A stretch of 36,388 nt of DNA from an uncultured Clostridia bacterium (GTDB taxonomy: Bacteria; Bacillota; Clostridia; Christensenellales; Pumilibacteraceae): NCBI GenBank assembly GCA_934229275.1, contig CAKQDN010000020.1, positions 1-36,388 on the forward strand, in the 5' to 3' direction. The number at the start of each line of letters is the position of its first letter. Position 1 is the first letter of the stretch. The notes under the pieces are model-generated. The model was not told where the DNA came from. It ran no database searches and saw nothing but the letters and a program-made list of their open reading frames with translations. Made by a program: the position numbers and the translations under genes. Positions 6,721 through 15,295 of this stretch are shown one piece after another.

Positions 6721-7548
6721 ATGAGCGAATGTACACACAATTGTTCGTCGTGCGGCAGCGACTGCTCTTCGAGAAAGAGCGAAAGCATGCTGGCACCGCT
6801 GAACCAACTCAGTAAAGTAAAAAAAGTTATCGGCGTAGTGAGCGGCAAAGGCGGCGTGGGTAAGTCCACCGTCACCTCGCTTTTAGCGTCTTTAACGGCA
6901 AAAAAAGGCAAAAAAGTCGCAATTCTCGACGCCGACATCACGGGTCCGTCCATTCCGAAAGCGTTCGGGCTTACCGAAAAAGCGTACGGAACGGAAGACA
7001 ATCTGCTTCTTCCTGTCAAATCTAAGGGCGGAATACAGATTATGTCTGTCAACCTCGTTTTAGAGGACGAAACCAAGCCGGTCATCTGGCGCGGCCCCAT
7101 TCTTGCAGGCGTGGTCAAGCAGTTCTGGAGCGAAACGGTATGGCAGGACGTGGACTATATGTACGTTGATATGCCTCCGGGAACGGGTGACGTACCGCTT
7201 ACCGTATTCCAGAGCATACCGCTCGACGGAATAGTCATCGTCACGACTCCGCAGGACCTCGTGTCCATGATAGTGGAAAAGGCGGTCAACATGGCGAAAC
7301 TCATGAACGTACCGGTGCTTGCGCTCGCGGAAAACATGTCCTATTACGCATGTCCGCATTGCGGAGAAAAACTCTATCCGTTCGGCAAGAGCAAACTCGA
7401 AGAAGAAGCGAAGAAAATCGGAGTGGATTTAATCGCGCGCATGCCGATAGATCCCTCTATAGCCGCCGCTTGCGACGAAGGCAAAGTAGAAAGCATGCAA
7501 ACCGACGCTCTCGACGGCGTTCTGAATAAGATTTTCTCGCTTAAATAA
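6721..7548 (+). CDS. mrp: Mrp/NBP35-family P-loop ATPase, Fe-S cluster carrier
   Basis: Mrp/ApbC/NBP35 proteins bind an iron-sulfur cluster at a dimer interface and pass it to apo-enzymes in the cytoplasm. The deviant Walker A GKGGVGKST spans residues 42-50, and MPPGTGD forms the later nucleotide-binding loop. The bridging CxxC is C211PHC214. The N-terminus has a Cys cluster (C4, C8, C11, C15), as in NBP35-like forms, instead of the MIP18/DUF59 domain of longer bacterial Mrps. ATG 6721 was preferred, with AAGGA upstream, over a TTG at 6661. The 275-residue length is normal for this short type. The stop overlaps the next start by 1 nt (TAATG). Confidence 0.92.
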   Translation: MSECTHNCSSCGSDCSSRKSESMLAPLNQLSKVKKVIGVVSGKGGVGKSTVTSLLASLTAKKGKKVAILDADITGPSIPKAFGLTEKAYGTEDNLLLPVKSKGGIQIMSVNLVLEDETKPVIWRGPILAGVVKQFWSETVWQDVDYMYVDMPPGTGDVPLTVFQSIPLDGIVIVTTPQDLVSMIVEKAVNMAKLMNVPVLALAENMSYYACPHCGEKLYPFGKSKLEEEAKKIGVDLIARMPIDPSIAAACDEGKVESMQTDALDGVLNKIFSLK

Positions 7549-9071
7549 TGAAATTCTCATCGCTTAATCTACCTGAATTCATAATACGCGCGCTCGGAAC
7601 CAAAAACATAACCGAGTGCACCGAAATACAAAAAGAAGTTATTCCGCGGCTTATTCAGGGCAAAGACGTAATAGGTCAGTCCAAAACCGGCAGCGGAAAA
7701 ACTTTCGCATACGCCGTTCCGGCGGTTTCCGGCGTAGACGAGCAAAGCGGAGAAACGCAGGTGCTTGTCGTGTGTCCCACGCGCGAACTCGCGGCGCAGG
7801 TCGTAAACGAAATACGCTTTTTGAACACGTTCCGCGAGGGTTGCAAAGTCATACCGGTTTTCGGCGGAATAAATATGACTCGGCAGGTAGTCGCGCTCAA
7901 AAAGAACGCCGAAATAGTGGTCGGAACGCCCGGCAGAATAGTCGATCACTTAAAACGCCGGACGCTTAAACTCGACTCGCTTAAAATGCTGGTTCTCGAC
8001 GAAGCGGACGAAATGCTGAAAATGGGCTTTAAGGAAGAAATCGAAAAAATAATCTCCAAATGCCCGACGGACAGACAGACCGCAATGTTCAGCGCGACCA
8101 TGCCCGACGGAGTCAAAAAAATAGCCGAAAACTATATGCGTTCGCCCGAAATCGTCGAAATTGACGACGAAATCACTCGCTCGGTCGCTCAGTTTTACGT
8201 TAAAACAGGGCTTAAAGACAAGGATTCGACGCTTAAAAAACTCATAGCCCGTTTCTCGCCAGAACGCGCCATGGTGTTCTGCAACACCAAACGCATGGTG
8301 GAAAAACTGTCCGCAAGCCTTGCGTCGATCGGCGCGAACGTGTCCGCCATTCACGGCGACATGCCGCAAAAAGACCGTAAAGCCGCGCTCGACAAACTCA
8401 AATCGGGCGACGTTAGCCTTATGATCGCCACCGACGTAGCCGCTCGCGGAATAGACGTCGAAGGCGTGGACATCGTGTTCAACTACGACGTGCCGCAAAC
8501 AGCGGAATACTACGTTCATCGCATCGGAAGAACGGGCAGAGCGGACAAAAAAGGCGTTGCGTACACGCTTATAAACACCGAGTGGGGCATGAAATGTCTT
8601 AGTGACATAATCGCCGCCACCGGCAACACGGTAGAAGAGTACGACCTCGGCGATAAAACCGAAAAAACCGAAAGAAGACGACAGACCGAGAAACGCAAAA
8701 AAGCCGAAATAAAATACGAAACCGAACACCGCGTCCCCGATTACGTCCGGAAGAGCGAACGGCTCGGCGGCGAGCGCGACTTTATCGACAGTCAAACCCG
8801 TAAATCCCCGAAAAGCGGAAAATACGAGAAAAAACAGGACTATCGGGATAAAAAATATCCGGAAAAGAAGTCTTCCGCAGGCAAAAAAGGTTATTCGGAT
8901 AAAAAAGCCTATTCGGGCGATTATGGATCTCGCCCCGATCGAGGAGGAACGCGCGGAAAAACGTACGGCTACGGAAAATCGGGCGGTGTGCCGACAGATA
9001 AAAGGAAAACGGAGCGGCAGAAAAATGCCGGAGTACATAAAAACGGAGGTAAAAACAATGGAAAACGTTAA
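7548..9071 (+). CDS. DEAD-box ATP-dependent RNA helicase (CshA/DeaD-like)
   Basis: DEAD-box helicases unwind short RNA duplexes using ATP and act in ribosome assembly and mRNA turnover. The motifs appear in order. The Q-motif region holds TEIQKEVIP. Motif I is SKTGSGKT (45-52). PTRELAAQV and GTPGR follow, then motif II DEAD (151-154), SAT, DVAARGIDVEGVD and HRIGRTGR. From about residue 365 a low-complexity Lys/Arg/Gly/Tyr-rich tail begins, including several near-repeats of the type KKxYSDKKAYSG, typical of tails that bind RNA non-specifically. The protein has 507 residues. It is translationally coupled to mrp (1-nt overlap) and overlaps copZ by 14 nt. Confidence 0.94.
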   Translation: MKFSSLNLPEFIIRALGTKNITECTEIQKEVIPRLIQGKDVIGQSKTGSGKTFAYAVPAVSGVDEQSGETQVLVVCPTRELAAQVVNEIRFLNTFREGCKVIPVFGGINMTRQVVALKKNAEIVVGTPGRIVDHLKRRTLKLDSLKMLVLDEADEMLKMGFKEEIEKIISKCPTDRQTAMFSATMPDGVKKIAENYMRSPEIVEIDDEITRSVAQFYVKTGLKDKDSTLKKLIARFSPERAMVFCNTKRMVEKLSASLASIGANVSAIHGDMPQKDRKAALDKLKSGDVSLMIATDVAARGIDVEGVDIVFNYDVPQTAEYYVHRIGRTGRADKKGVAYTLINTEWGMKCLSDIIAATGNTVEEYDLGDKTEKTERRRQTEKRKKAEIKYETEHRVPDYVRKSERLGGERDFIDSQTRKSPKSGKYEKKQDYRDKKYPEKKSSAGKKGYSDKKAYSGDYGSRPDRGGTRGKTYGYGKSGGVPTDKRKTERQKNAGVHKNGGKNNGKR

Positions 9072-9258
9072 AACTTATCACGTCGAAGGAATGGCTTGCG
9101 CTCACTGCGCGGCAAGAGTGGAAAAGGCGGTTGCCGCACTCGGCGCGAAAGCGGAAGTAAATCTCGGCGAGAAGAAAGTCACCGTCACCGGAAACGTCGA
9201 CGAACAAAAGGTCATAGACGCAATCACGGCGGCAGGATATAAAGCAAGCCGCGCGTAA
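9058..9258 (+). CDS. copZ: CopZ-like heavy-metal-associated (HMA) protein
   Basis: A 66-residue single HMA domain. These small cytoplasmic chaperones bind Cu(I) through a GMxCxxC loop and hand it to a P-type ATPase or a repressor. Here the loop is G11-M-A-C14-A-H-C17, followed by the usual alternating helices and strands (VEKAVAAL, KVTVTGNVDEQKVIDAI, AAGYKA). ATG 9058 has GGAGG 8 nt upstream, and the start lies inside the end of the helicase gene. No copper ATPase or CsoR gene is in the window, so the metal is inferred from the motif only. A small hairpin after the stop (GCGCT-CGAA-AGCGC) has no T-tract. Confidence 0.9.
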   Translation: MENVKTYHVEGMACAHCAARVEKAVAALGAKAEVNLGEKKVTVTGNVDEQKVIDAITAAGYKASRA

Positions 9259-9318
9259 AAACGGACTGCGCTCGAAAGCGCGGTTGGCGCGGATAAAAAC
9301 GCGTTAAACGGAGAAAAA

Positions 9319-10011
9319 ATGAAATTTTACGGAATACAGAAACTCACGCTTCTCGACTATCCCGGAAATCTTGCATGCACGCTCTTTACGGGCGGCTGCA
9401 ATTTCCGCTGCCCTTTTTGCCACAACGCGCTGCTTGTCACCGAACTCGACGAAAATTACGTCATTGACGAAGAAGAAGTGCTTGCGTTCCTCGAAAAAAG
9501 AAAAGGTCGGCTGGACGGAGTGTGCGTCACGGGAGGCGAACCGCTTATAAATAAGAACATCGGCGACTTTCTCGAAAAAGTAAAGGCGCTTGGATTCAAA
9601 ATAAAACTGGACACGAACGGCACCAACCCGGCTCTACTGAAAAATCTCGTCAGCCGCGGTCTTGTCGATTATGTGGCTATGGATATCAAAAACTCGCCCG
9701 AAAAATACGCCGCGACCGTCGGACTCGAAAAACTCGACATGTCGCAGGTAGAGGAGAGCGTCGCATTTTTGTTGTCGGACGCCGTCGACTACGAATTCCG
9801 AACGACCGTCACGCGTCAGTTCCACACGACGGAAGATATAGAAAAAGCCGCGCTTTTTATAAAGGGAGCAAAGCGTTATTTTTTGCAAAGTTTCGTCGAC
9901 AGCGGCAACCTTATCGGCAGCGGAATAACCGGAGTGGAAAAAGAAGAAATGGAAAAAATGCAGTCGGCGGCGCAAAAATACGTCCCCGATACCCGACTAC
10001 GCGGAATTTAA
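9319..10011 (+). CDS. nrdG: Anaerobic ribonucleotide reductase activating protein (radical SAM)
   Basis: NrdG uses a 4Fe-4S cluster and S-adenosylmethionine to create the glycyl radical on NrdD. The cluster cysteines are C27xxxC31xxC34 (CNFRCPFC), with VTGGEPL as the SAM-contact GGE motif. The N-terminus (GIQKLTLLDYPG) is typical of the NrdG/pyruvate-formate-lyase-activase group. The protein has 230 residues, as in clostridial homologues, longer than the E. coli enzyme. It lies upstream of nrdD but is separated from it by a regulated promoter, so it may be expressed both from upstream and separately. A 60-nt gap separates it from copZ. Confidence 0.93.
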   Translation: MKFYGIQKLTLLDYPGNLACTLFTGGCNFRCPFCHNALLVTELDENYVIDEEEVLAFLEKRKGRLDGVCVTGGEPLINKNIGDFLEKVKALGFKIKLDTNGTNPALLKNLVSRGLVDYVAMDIKNSPEKYAATVGLEKLDMSQVEESVAFLLSDAVDYEFRTTVTRQFHTTEDIEKAALFIKGAKRYFLQSFVDSGNLIGSGITGVEKEEMEKMQSAAQKYVPDTRLRGI

Positions 10012-10081
10012 CCGCGGTTTATAAAACAAAAAGCGCATAACGACTTTAATGTCCCGACATAATAATTTATAATGTCGCACC

Positions 10082-10133
10082 ACACTATATTGTGTCTGTT
10101 TTGCTTGACAACAAACAATATATGGTGTATACT
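10082..10133 (+). promoter_or_regulatory. nrdD promoter overlapped by two NrdR-like boxes
   Basis: The promoter is TTGACA (10105-10110), a 17-nt spacer and TATACT (10128-10133). A good NrdR-type box, AAACAATATATGGTGT (10113-10128), lies between the -35 and -10. A second, weaker half-matching box starts ACACTATAT at 10082. The two are offset by 31 bp, about three helical turns, as expected for paired NrdR boxes. NrdR is the ATP/dATP-sensing repressor of ribonucleotide reductase genes. Its gene is not in the window. Confidence 0.75.
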
Positions 10134-10174
10134 AATGTGCAGTGAGAACAAAAACTTCAGGAGGAAAAGTACAT

Positions 10175-12562
10175 ATGTACACCGTAGTAAAGAGAGACGG
10201 AAAGCAAGTCGATTTCGACATTGCGAAGATTAAAGACGCCATTATAAAGGCGTTCGAAGCGTGCGGAAGACAATATCACCCGGATATTATCGACTTTCTC
10301 GTGCTTAAAGTAACGTCGGAATTCGAACCCAAAATAGAAGACGGTAAAATCACCGTCGAAGCCATTCAGGACAGCGTTGAGTCCGTGCTTATAAAAGCCG
10401 GCTACGACGACGTTTCCAAGGCATACATTCTTTATAGAAAACTGCACGAAAAACTGCGTAACATCGGCACCACGATGCTCGACTATAAAGAACTTATGGA
10501 CAACTACCTCAAAATCAACGACTGGAGAGTAAAGGAAAACTCCACCGTTACTTATTCGGTAGGCGGTCTTATTTTAAGCAACTCCGGCGCGATCACCGCC
10601 AACTACTGGCTCAGCGAAGTGTACGACGAAGAAATCGGCAACGCTCACAGAAACGCCGATATTCACCTTCACGATCTGTCCATGCTCACCGCGTATTGCG
10701 CGGGTTGGTCGCTCAAACAACTCATTCAGGAAGGACTGGGCGGAGTAAGCGGAAAAATCACCTCGGCACCTGCTAAGCATCTCGCAACGCTGTGCAATCA
10801 GATGGTAAACTTCCTCGGAATCATGCAGAACGAATGGGCGGGCGCGCAGGCGTTCTCGTCTTTCGATACCTATCTCGCTCCGTTCGTAAAAGCCGATAAT
10901 TTAAGTTACGATCAGGTTAAAAAGTGCATCGAATCCTTCATCTACGGAGTAAATACTCCCAGCCGCTGGGGTACTCAGGCACCGTTTTCCAATATTACGC
11001 TCGACTGGGTCGTCCCGAACGACCTTGCAGAACTTAACTGCATAGTCGGCGGAAAGGAAATGCCCTTCAAGTATAAAGACTGCAAGAAGGAAATGGACAT
11101 GGTCAACAAGGCGTTTATCGAAATCATGATAGACGGCGACGCGCACGGCAGAGGATTCCAATACCCCATCCCGACCTATTCCATAACCAAAACGTTCGAC
11201 TGGTCGGACACCGAAAACAACAAACTGCTGTTCGAAATGGCTGCGAAATACGGCACTCCGTACTTCTCCAACTACATAAACAGCGATATGGAGCCCAGCG
11301 ACGTCCGCAGTATGTGCTGCAGACTGCGTCTCGACCTTCGCGAACTGCGTAAAAAATCGGGCGGCTACTTCGGAAGCGGCGAAAGCACCGGATCGGTGGG
11401 CGTCGTAACCATCAACATGCCCCGTATCGCATACCTCGCGAGCGACGAAAAGGACTTCTACGCTCGTCTGGATAAAATGATGGACATCTCCGCGCGTTCG
11501 CTCAAAATCAAGCGTAACGTGCTTACCAAACTGCTCGAAAACGGACTGTATCCGTACACCAAACGCTATCTCGGAACGTTCAACAACCACTTCTCGACCA
11601 TCGGTCTCGTGGGCATGAACGAAGCGTGCCTCAACGCCAAATGGATAAGAAAAGACTTAACGCACAAAGAGGCTCAGGACTTTACCGCGGAAGTGCTCAA
11701 CCATATGAGAACTCGTTTAAGCGACTATCAGGAAGAGTACGGCGACCTTTACAACCTCGAAGCGACTCCTGCAGAGTCCACCGCGTATCGTCTTGCCCGT
11801 CACGACGTCAAACGCTTCCCCGATATCATCACCGCGGCAAAGGAGCCGGGCGACACGCCTTATTACACCAACAGTTCGCACCTGCCCGTCGGCTACACCG
11901 AAGACGTTTTCTCGGCGCTCGATATTCAGGACAAACTGCAGACTCTGTACACGTCCGGAACGGTTTTCCACGCCTTCCTCGGCGAACGTCTGCCCGACTG
12001 GAAAGCGGCTGCAAACCTCGTCCGTAAAGTCGCCGAAAACTATTCGCTGCCCTATTACACGCTGTCGCCGACCTATTCGGTATGCAAAAACCACGGCTAC
12101 ATCGCAGGCGAACACTACAAATGCCCCAAGTGCGGCGAAGTTACCGAAGTGTACAGCCGTATAACCGGCTACTATCGCCCCGTTCAGAACTGGAACGTCG
12201 GCAAAACGCAGGAATTCAAGGACAGAAAGACTTACGATATCGGCAGATCGCATTTAACTCACGATATTCACAAGGAAGAAAACTGCTCGTGCTGCACCGA
12301 CAACGTTCCCAACGGCACCGACAAGGACGTAATCGAAAACGCTACCTATCTTTTCGCGACCACCACTTGCCCCAACTGCAAAATAGCGTGCGGAATTCTG
12401 GACAAAGCAGGCGTTAAATACGAAAAAATCTACGCAAACGAAAAGCCCGAACTTGCAAAGCACTACGGAATAATGCAGGCGCCCACGCTGGTCGTCATCG
12501 AAAACGGCAACGTAAGCAAGTATGCAGGCGTTTCGGACATCAAAAAACATTTAGGTTTATAA
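10175..12562 (+). CDS. nrdD: Anaerobic (class III) ribonucleoside-triphosphate reductase with fused C-terminal redoxin domain
   Basis: NrdD reduces ribonucleoside triphosphates to deoxy forms without oxygen, using a glycyl radical. AGGAGG lies 10 nt before ATG 10175. Residues 1-90 are an ATP-cone (MYTVVKRDGKQVDFDIAKIK). The catalytic barrel follows. A four-ligand zinc ribbon (CKNHGY...KCPKC) precedes the glycyl radical loop RITGYYRP with Gly665. The typical protein ends soon after this loop. Here it continues through a Cys-rich linker (C704-S-C706-C707) into a redoxin-like domain of about 72 residues (724-795) with TTCPNC (C732, C735), a cis-proline-type APTLVV stretch and a GVSD turn. The total is 795 residues. 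The fusion suggests disulfide/redoxin-driven reduction in place of formate. A thioredoxin reductase gene begins 2 nt after the stop. Confidence 0.94.
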   Translation: MYTVVKRDGKQVDFDIAKIKDAIIKAFEACGRQYHPDIIDFLVLKVTSEFEPKIEDGKITVEAIQDSVESVLIKAGYDDVSKAYILYRKLHEKLRNIGTTMLDYKELMDNYLKINDWRVKENSTVTYSVGGLILSNSGAITANYWLSEVYDEEIGNAHRNADIHLHDLSMLTAYCAGWSLKQLIQEGLGGVSGKITSAPAKHLATLCNQMVNFLGIMQNEWAGAQAFSSFDTYLAPFVKADNLSYDQVKKCIESFIYGVNTPSRWGTQAPFSNITLDWVVPNDLAELNCIVGGKEMPFKYKDCKKEMDMVNKAFIEIMIDGDAHGRGFQYPIPTYSITKTFDWSDTENNKLLFEMAAKYGTPYFSNYINSDMEPSDVRSMCCRLRLDLRELRKKSGGYFGSGESTGSVGVVTINMPRIAYLASDEKDFYARLDKMMDISARSLKIKRNVLTKLLENGLYPYTKRYLGTFNNHFSTIGLVGMNEACLNAKWIRKDLTHKEAQDFTAEVLNHMRTRLSDYQEEYGDLYNLEATPAESTAYRLARHDVKRFPDIITAAKEPGDTPYYTNSSHLPVGYTEDVFSALDIQDKLQTLYTSGTVFHAFLGERLPDWKAAANLVRKVAENYSLPYYTLSPTYSVCKNHGYIAGEHYKCPKCGEVTEVYSRITGYYRPVQNWNVGKTQEFKDRKTYDIGRSHLTHDIHKEENCSCCTDNVPNGTDKDVIENATYLFATTTCPNCKIACGILDKAGVKYEKIYANEKPELAKHYGIMQAPTLVVIENGNVSKYAGVSDIKKHLGL

Positions 12563-12564
12563 TA

Positions 12565-13467
12565 ATGTACGACGTAATAACTATCGGCGGAGGTCCTGCG
12601 GGACTAACCGCCGCGGTATACGCTCTCCGCGCAGGCAAAAGCGTGCTTGTAATCGAAAAACAGACTTTCGGCGGTCAGATAACCTTCTCGCCCAAAGTGG
12701 AGAACATCCCCGGTTTTACCGAAATTTCGGGCAATGAATTTGCCGAAAAACTGGTCGATCAGGCAATGGCTCAGGGCGCAGAATTCGAGATGCAGGAAGT
12801 TCTGTCGGTCGAGAAAACGGACGAAGGTTTTCTGGTTAAGACGGACGGCGGCGACTTCGAGGGCAAAACGATAATCGTAGCCACCGGAGCGAAACACCGC
12901 ACGCTCGGACTGGACAACGAAGAGCGGCTTATAGGTAACGGAATATCTTTCTGCGCCGTTTGCGACGGAGCGTTCTTTAAAGACCGCGACGTGGGCGTGG
13001 TAGGCGGAGGTAATTCCGCTCTGCAGGAAGCGCTTCTGCTGTCCGAAACGAGCAAAACCGTGCATGTGTTCCAGAACCTCGACTTCTTCACGGGCGAAGA
13101 AAAACTCGTTCGTCAGTTGCAGGCAAAGAAGAACGTAATCGTGCATTTCGGTTGCGCCGTCACGGGCTACGAGGGCGAAAACACGCTTACGGGCGTGAAG
13201 GTAAAGCAGGGCGACGAAGAGAAAGTCTATCCTCTCGACGGCTTGTTCCTTGCGGTCGGACTTGTGCCGCAAAACGAGCGTTTTTCGGGCGTTATCGGCT
13301 TGGACGAGCGCGGATACGCACTTTCGACCGACGACGTTATGACTGCGACGCCGGGAGTGTTCGTTGCAGGCGACTGCCGCAAAAAGAAAATTCGTCAGGT
13401 AGCCACAGCCGCGTCGGACGGAGCGATCGCCGCTCTTGCCGCATGCGACTATATCGACAAAAAATAA
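12565..13467 (+). CDS. trxB: Thioredoxin-reductase-like flavoprotein
   Basis: A low-molecular-weight thioredoxin reductase transfers electrons through FAD and a redox-active disulfide to a redoxin. Visible features are the FAD-binding GGGPAGLTAA at the N-terminus, the active disulfide C130AVC133DG, GGGNSA (147-152) in the nucleotide-binding domain, and the C-terminal VFVAGDC and RQVATAASDGAIAA. The usual NADPH-phosphate motif HRRxxxR is absent; the position reads VFQNLDFF (168-175). The donor may therefore be NADH, ferredoxin or something else. Length is 300 residues. It lies 2 nt after nrdD, so its likely client is the redoxin domain fused to NrdD. Confidence 0.92.
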   Translation: MYDVITIGGGPAGLTAAVYALRAGKSVLVIEKQTFGGQITFSPKVENIPGFTEISGNEFAEKLVDQAMAQGAEFEMQEVLSVEKTDEGFLVKTDGGDFEGKTIIVATGAKHRTLGLDNEERLIGNGISFCAVCDGAFFKDRDVGVVGGGNSALQEALLLSETSKTVHVFQNLDFFTGEEKLVRQLQAKKNVIVHFGCAVTGYEGENTLTGVKVKQGDEEKVYPLDGLFLAVGLVPQNERFSGVIGLDERGYALSTDDVMTATPGVFVAGDCRKKKIRQVATAASDGAIAALAACDYIDKK

Positions 13468-13472
13468 AAATG

Positions 13473-13504
13473 TTAAGCGTGGAGCAAAATCCGCGCTTAA
13501 TTTT
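13473..13504 (+). terminator. Weak terminator/attenuator after trxB
   Basis: TTAAGCGTGGA pairs with TCCGCGCTTAA (13490-13500; one wobble) around GCAAA-type loop bases, followed by only TTTT. It could partly terminate the nrdD-trxB transcript before the TPR gene. Confidence 0.5.
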
Positions 13505-13522
13505 GACTAATACGGAGAAAAA

Positions 13523-14323
13523 ATGTTTAACGACGATTATTTCGATATGTCCGCGCCGCGCGCAAAACAGACCGTTCCGATCGACAGAGTAATAGCAAGA
13601 CTGGACGAACTCGAAGGAAAACGCGACTACGACGGCGCCGAAAAGCACCTTTTATACTGGCTCAGAGAAGCCGAAAGCGTTCGCGACGAACGCGGTAAGT
13701 TTGCCGTGCTCGACGAACTCATGGGCTTATACCGTAAGGAAGGCAAGCGTAACGAGGCGATTGACGCCGCCGGGCGCGCTCTCGAAACGGGTGCCGCTCT
13801 GCGCCTTCAGGGCACCGAATCGTTCGCAACCGCCGAACTTAACGCCGCCACCGTTTATAAAGCGTTCGGCGAAAACGAAAAAGCCGAAAAACTGTTCGAA
13901 AGCGCAGCCGGAACGCTCGAAAAGGTGCTTAGCAAAAATCACCCGAAGTTAGGCGGCTTGTACAACAACGCCGCGCTCAACTTAACCGACCTTAATCGTT
14001 TCGACGAAGCGGAAGCGGCTTATAAAAAAGCCATGGAAATAATGCTTAAAAACGAGTACGGCGAACTCGAAGCGGCTATTTCGTGGCTCAACCTCGCAAA
14101 TCTTTACGAAAAACGCGACGGACTCGAAAACGCCGACGCGAAAATCTCGGACTGCCTTATAAAAGCGCAAAAACTGCTTTTATCTCCCGGTATTCCGAGG
14201 AACGGCTACTACGCGTTCGTGTGCGAGAAGTGCGCGCCCACGTTCAATTACTACGGCAGATTCGTTTTCGCAGAAGAACTGAAAGAAACGGCGGAAGAAA
14301 TTTATGAACGGAATAGAACTTAG
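13523..14323 (+). CDS. Tetratricopeptide-repeat protein
   Basis: A 266-residue helical protein with recognisable TPR units. Examples are AVLDELMGLYRKEGKRNEAID, ATVYKAFGENEKAEKLFESA, GLYNNAALNLTDLNRFDEAE and AISWLNLANLYEKRDGLENA. TPRs form superhelical surfaces for binding partner proteins. There is no signal peptide or membrane segment, so it is cytoplasmic. ACGGAG precedes ATG 13523. Its last 20 nt overlap the start of the DUF4037 gene. That coupling suggests the two products work together, with the TPR protein as a probable adaptor. The precise function is unknown. Confidence 0.85.
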   Translation: MFNDDYFDMSAPRAKQTVPIDRVIARLDELEGKRDYDGAEKHLLYWLREAESVRDERGKFAVLDELMGLYRKEGKRNEAIDAAGRALETGAALRLQGTESFATAELNAATVYKAFGENEKAEKLFESAAGTLEKVLSKNHPKLGGLYNNAALNLTDLNRFDEAEAAYKKAMEIMLKNEYGELEAAISWLNLANLYEKRDGLENADAKISDCLIKAQKLLLSPGIPRNGYYAFVCEKCAPTFNYYGRFVFAEELKETAEEIYERNRT

Positions 14324-15248
14324 CCGCGCGTTCTACCGCGAATACGGCGAACCCATGCTGAAAGAAAAATTCGGCGGCATCATGAACGAAATCGCCGTCG
14401 GAGTATGCGGAAGCGGATCGGACAGTTTCGGTTTCGACGACGAAATCTCGCGCGATCACGACTTCGAAGCCGGCTTTATCGTGTTTTTGCCCGGCGAGGA
14501 CGTCGTGTCACGTCGCGACGAATTCCTGCTCGAGCGTGCCTACAACGCGCTTCCGTCCGAGTTTAACGGAGTAAAGCGTGCGAATATAAGCCCTGTCGGC
14601 GGCAACAGGAGAGGCGTTATGCGCTACGCCGACTTTTTCGAAAGCAAAACGGGCTTTCCGGACGGCAATCTTTCGATTGAGGCGTGGCTGCGTATTCCCG
14701 AAAACTATCTGTTCGAAGCGGTTTGCGGAGAAATCTTTTTCGACGGATCCGGCGAAGTCACCGCGATAAGAGAAAAACTGCGCCGCATGCCCGAGGACGC
14801 CGTGCTTAAACGCCTTGCCGGCAACTTTCTCGTCATGAACCAATCGGGTCAGTACAACTATGCTCGTTGCGTGCGCAGAGGCGCGAGCGGAGCGGCTCAA
14901 CTCGCGCTTTACGAATTCGTAAAAGCCGCGATAAACTGCGCTTTTCTGCTCGAAAACGAGTACTGCCCGTATTACAAATGGGCTTTCCGCGCGCTTAAAA
15001 ATCTGCCGCTCGGAAAAAGCGTAGCGGACACTCTCGAAACGCTGATTTCAGCCGATAATTCGCCCGAAAATTTTGCTTTGAAGCAAGCCGGAATCGAGCG
15101 CGTTTGCGGCGTTCTCGCTGAGGCGGCAACCGAGCGAAAAAACTTGTCTCCCGTGAAAACGAACGACACCGAGCGGCTTGCGTACGCGCTTAACGACCGC
15201 ATCTCGTCCGCAAACGTACGCAATCTCGACGTATTCTATTGCGTGTAA
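14304..15248 (+). CDS. DUF4037-family protein, nucleotidyltransferase-like
   Basis: A 314-residue protein whose N-terminus resembles the nucleotidyltransferase fold. It has the loop G36SGSD40, then D45D46 and the D51-H-D53 pair, which fit the GS...DxD pattern that holds two metal ions and a nucleotide. The rest is mainly helical. I match this pattern to DUF4037, a family of uncharacterised proteins. The substrate is unknown; antibiotic, protein or toxin-type nucleotidylation are all possible. It overlaps the TPR gene by 20 nt and is convergent with ddl, with only 47 nt between the stops and no strong terminator. Confidence 0.75.
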   Translation: MNGIELSRAFYREYGEPMLKEKFGGIMNEIAVGVCGSGSDSFGFDDEISRDHDFEAGFIVFLPGEDVVSRRDEFLLERAYNALPSEFNGVKRANISPVGGNRRGVMRYADFFESKTGFPDGNLSIEAWLRIPENYLFEAVCGEIFFDGSGEVTAIREKLRRMPEDAVLKRLAGNFLVMNQSGQYNYARCVRRGASGAAQLALYEFVKAAINCAFLLENEYCPYYKWAFRALKNLPLGKSVADTLETLISADNSPENFALKQAGIERVCGVLAEAATERKNLSPVKTNDTERLAYALNDRISSANVRNLDVFYCV

Positions 15249-15295
15249 AATTCATCCCGAAAACCGCGGCGACGGATTTTTGTTCATTTGCGACC

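Noticed and set aside
7950..9038. Long open frame on the minus strand opposite the helicase gene
   Set aside because: It is Phe/Arg/Val-rich without recognisable motifs and lies wholly antisense to a well-supported DEAD-box gene; long antisense frames are common here because of codon bias.
9265..9285. Small hairpin after copZ considered as a terminator
   Set aside because: The stem is only 5-7 bp and no T-tract follows; nrdG has a ribosome binding site 60 nt on, so readthrough is likely.
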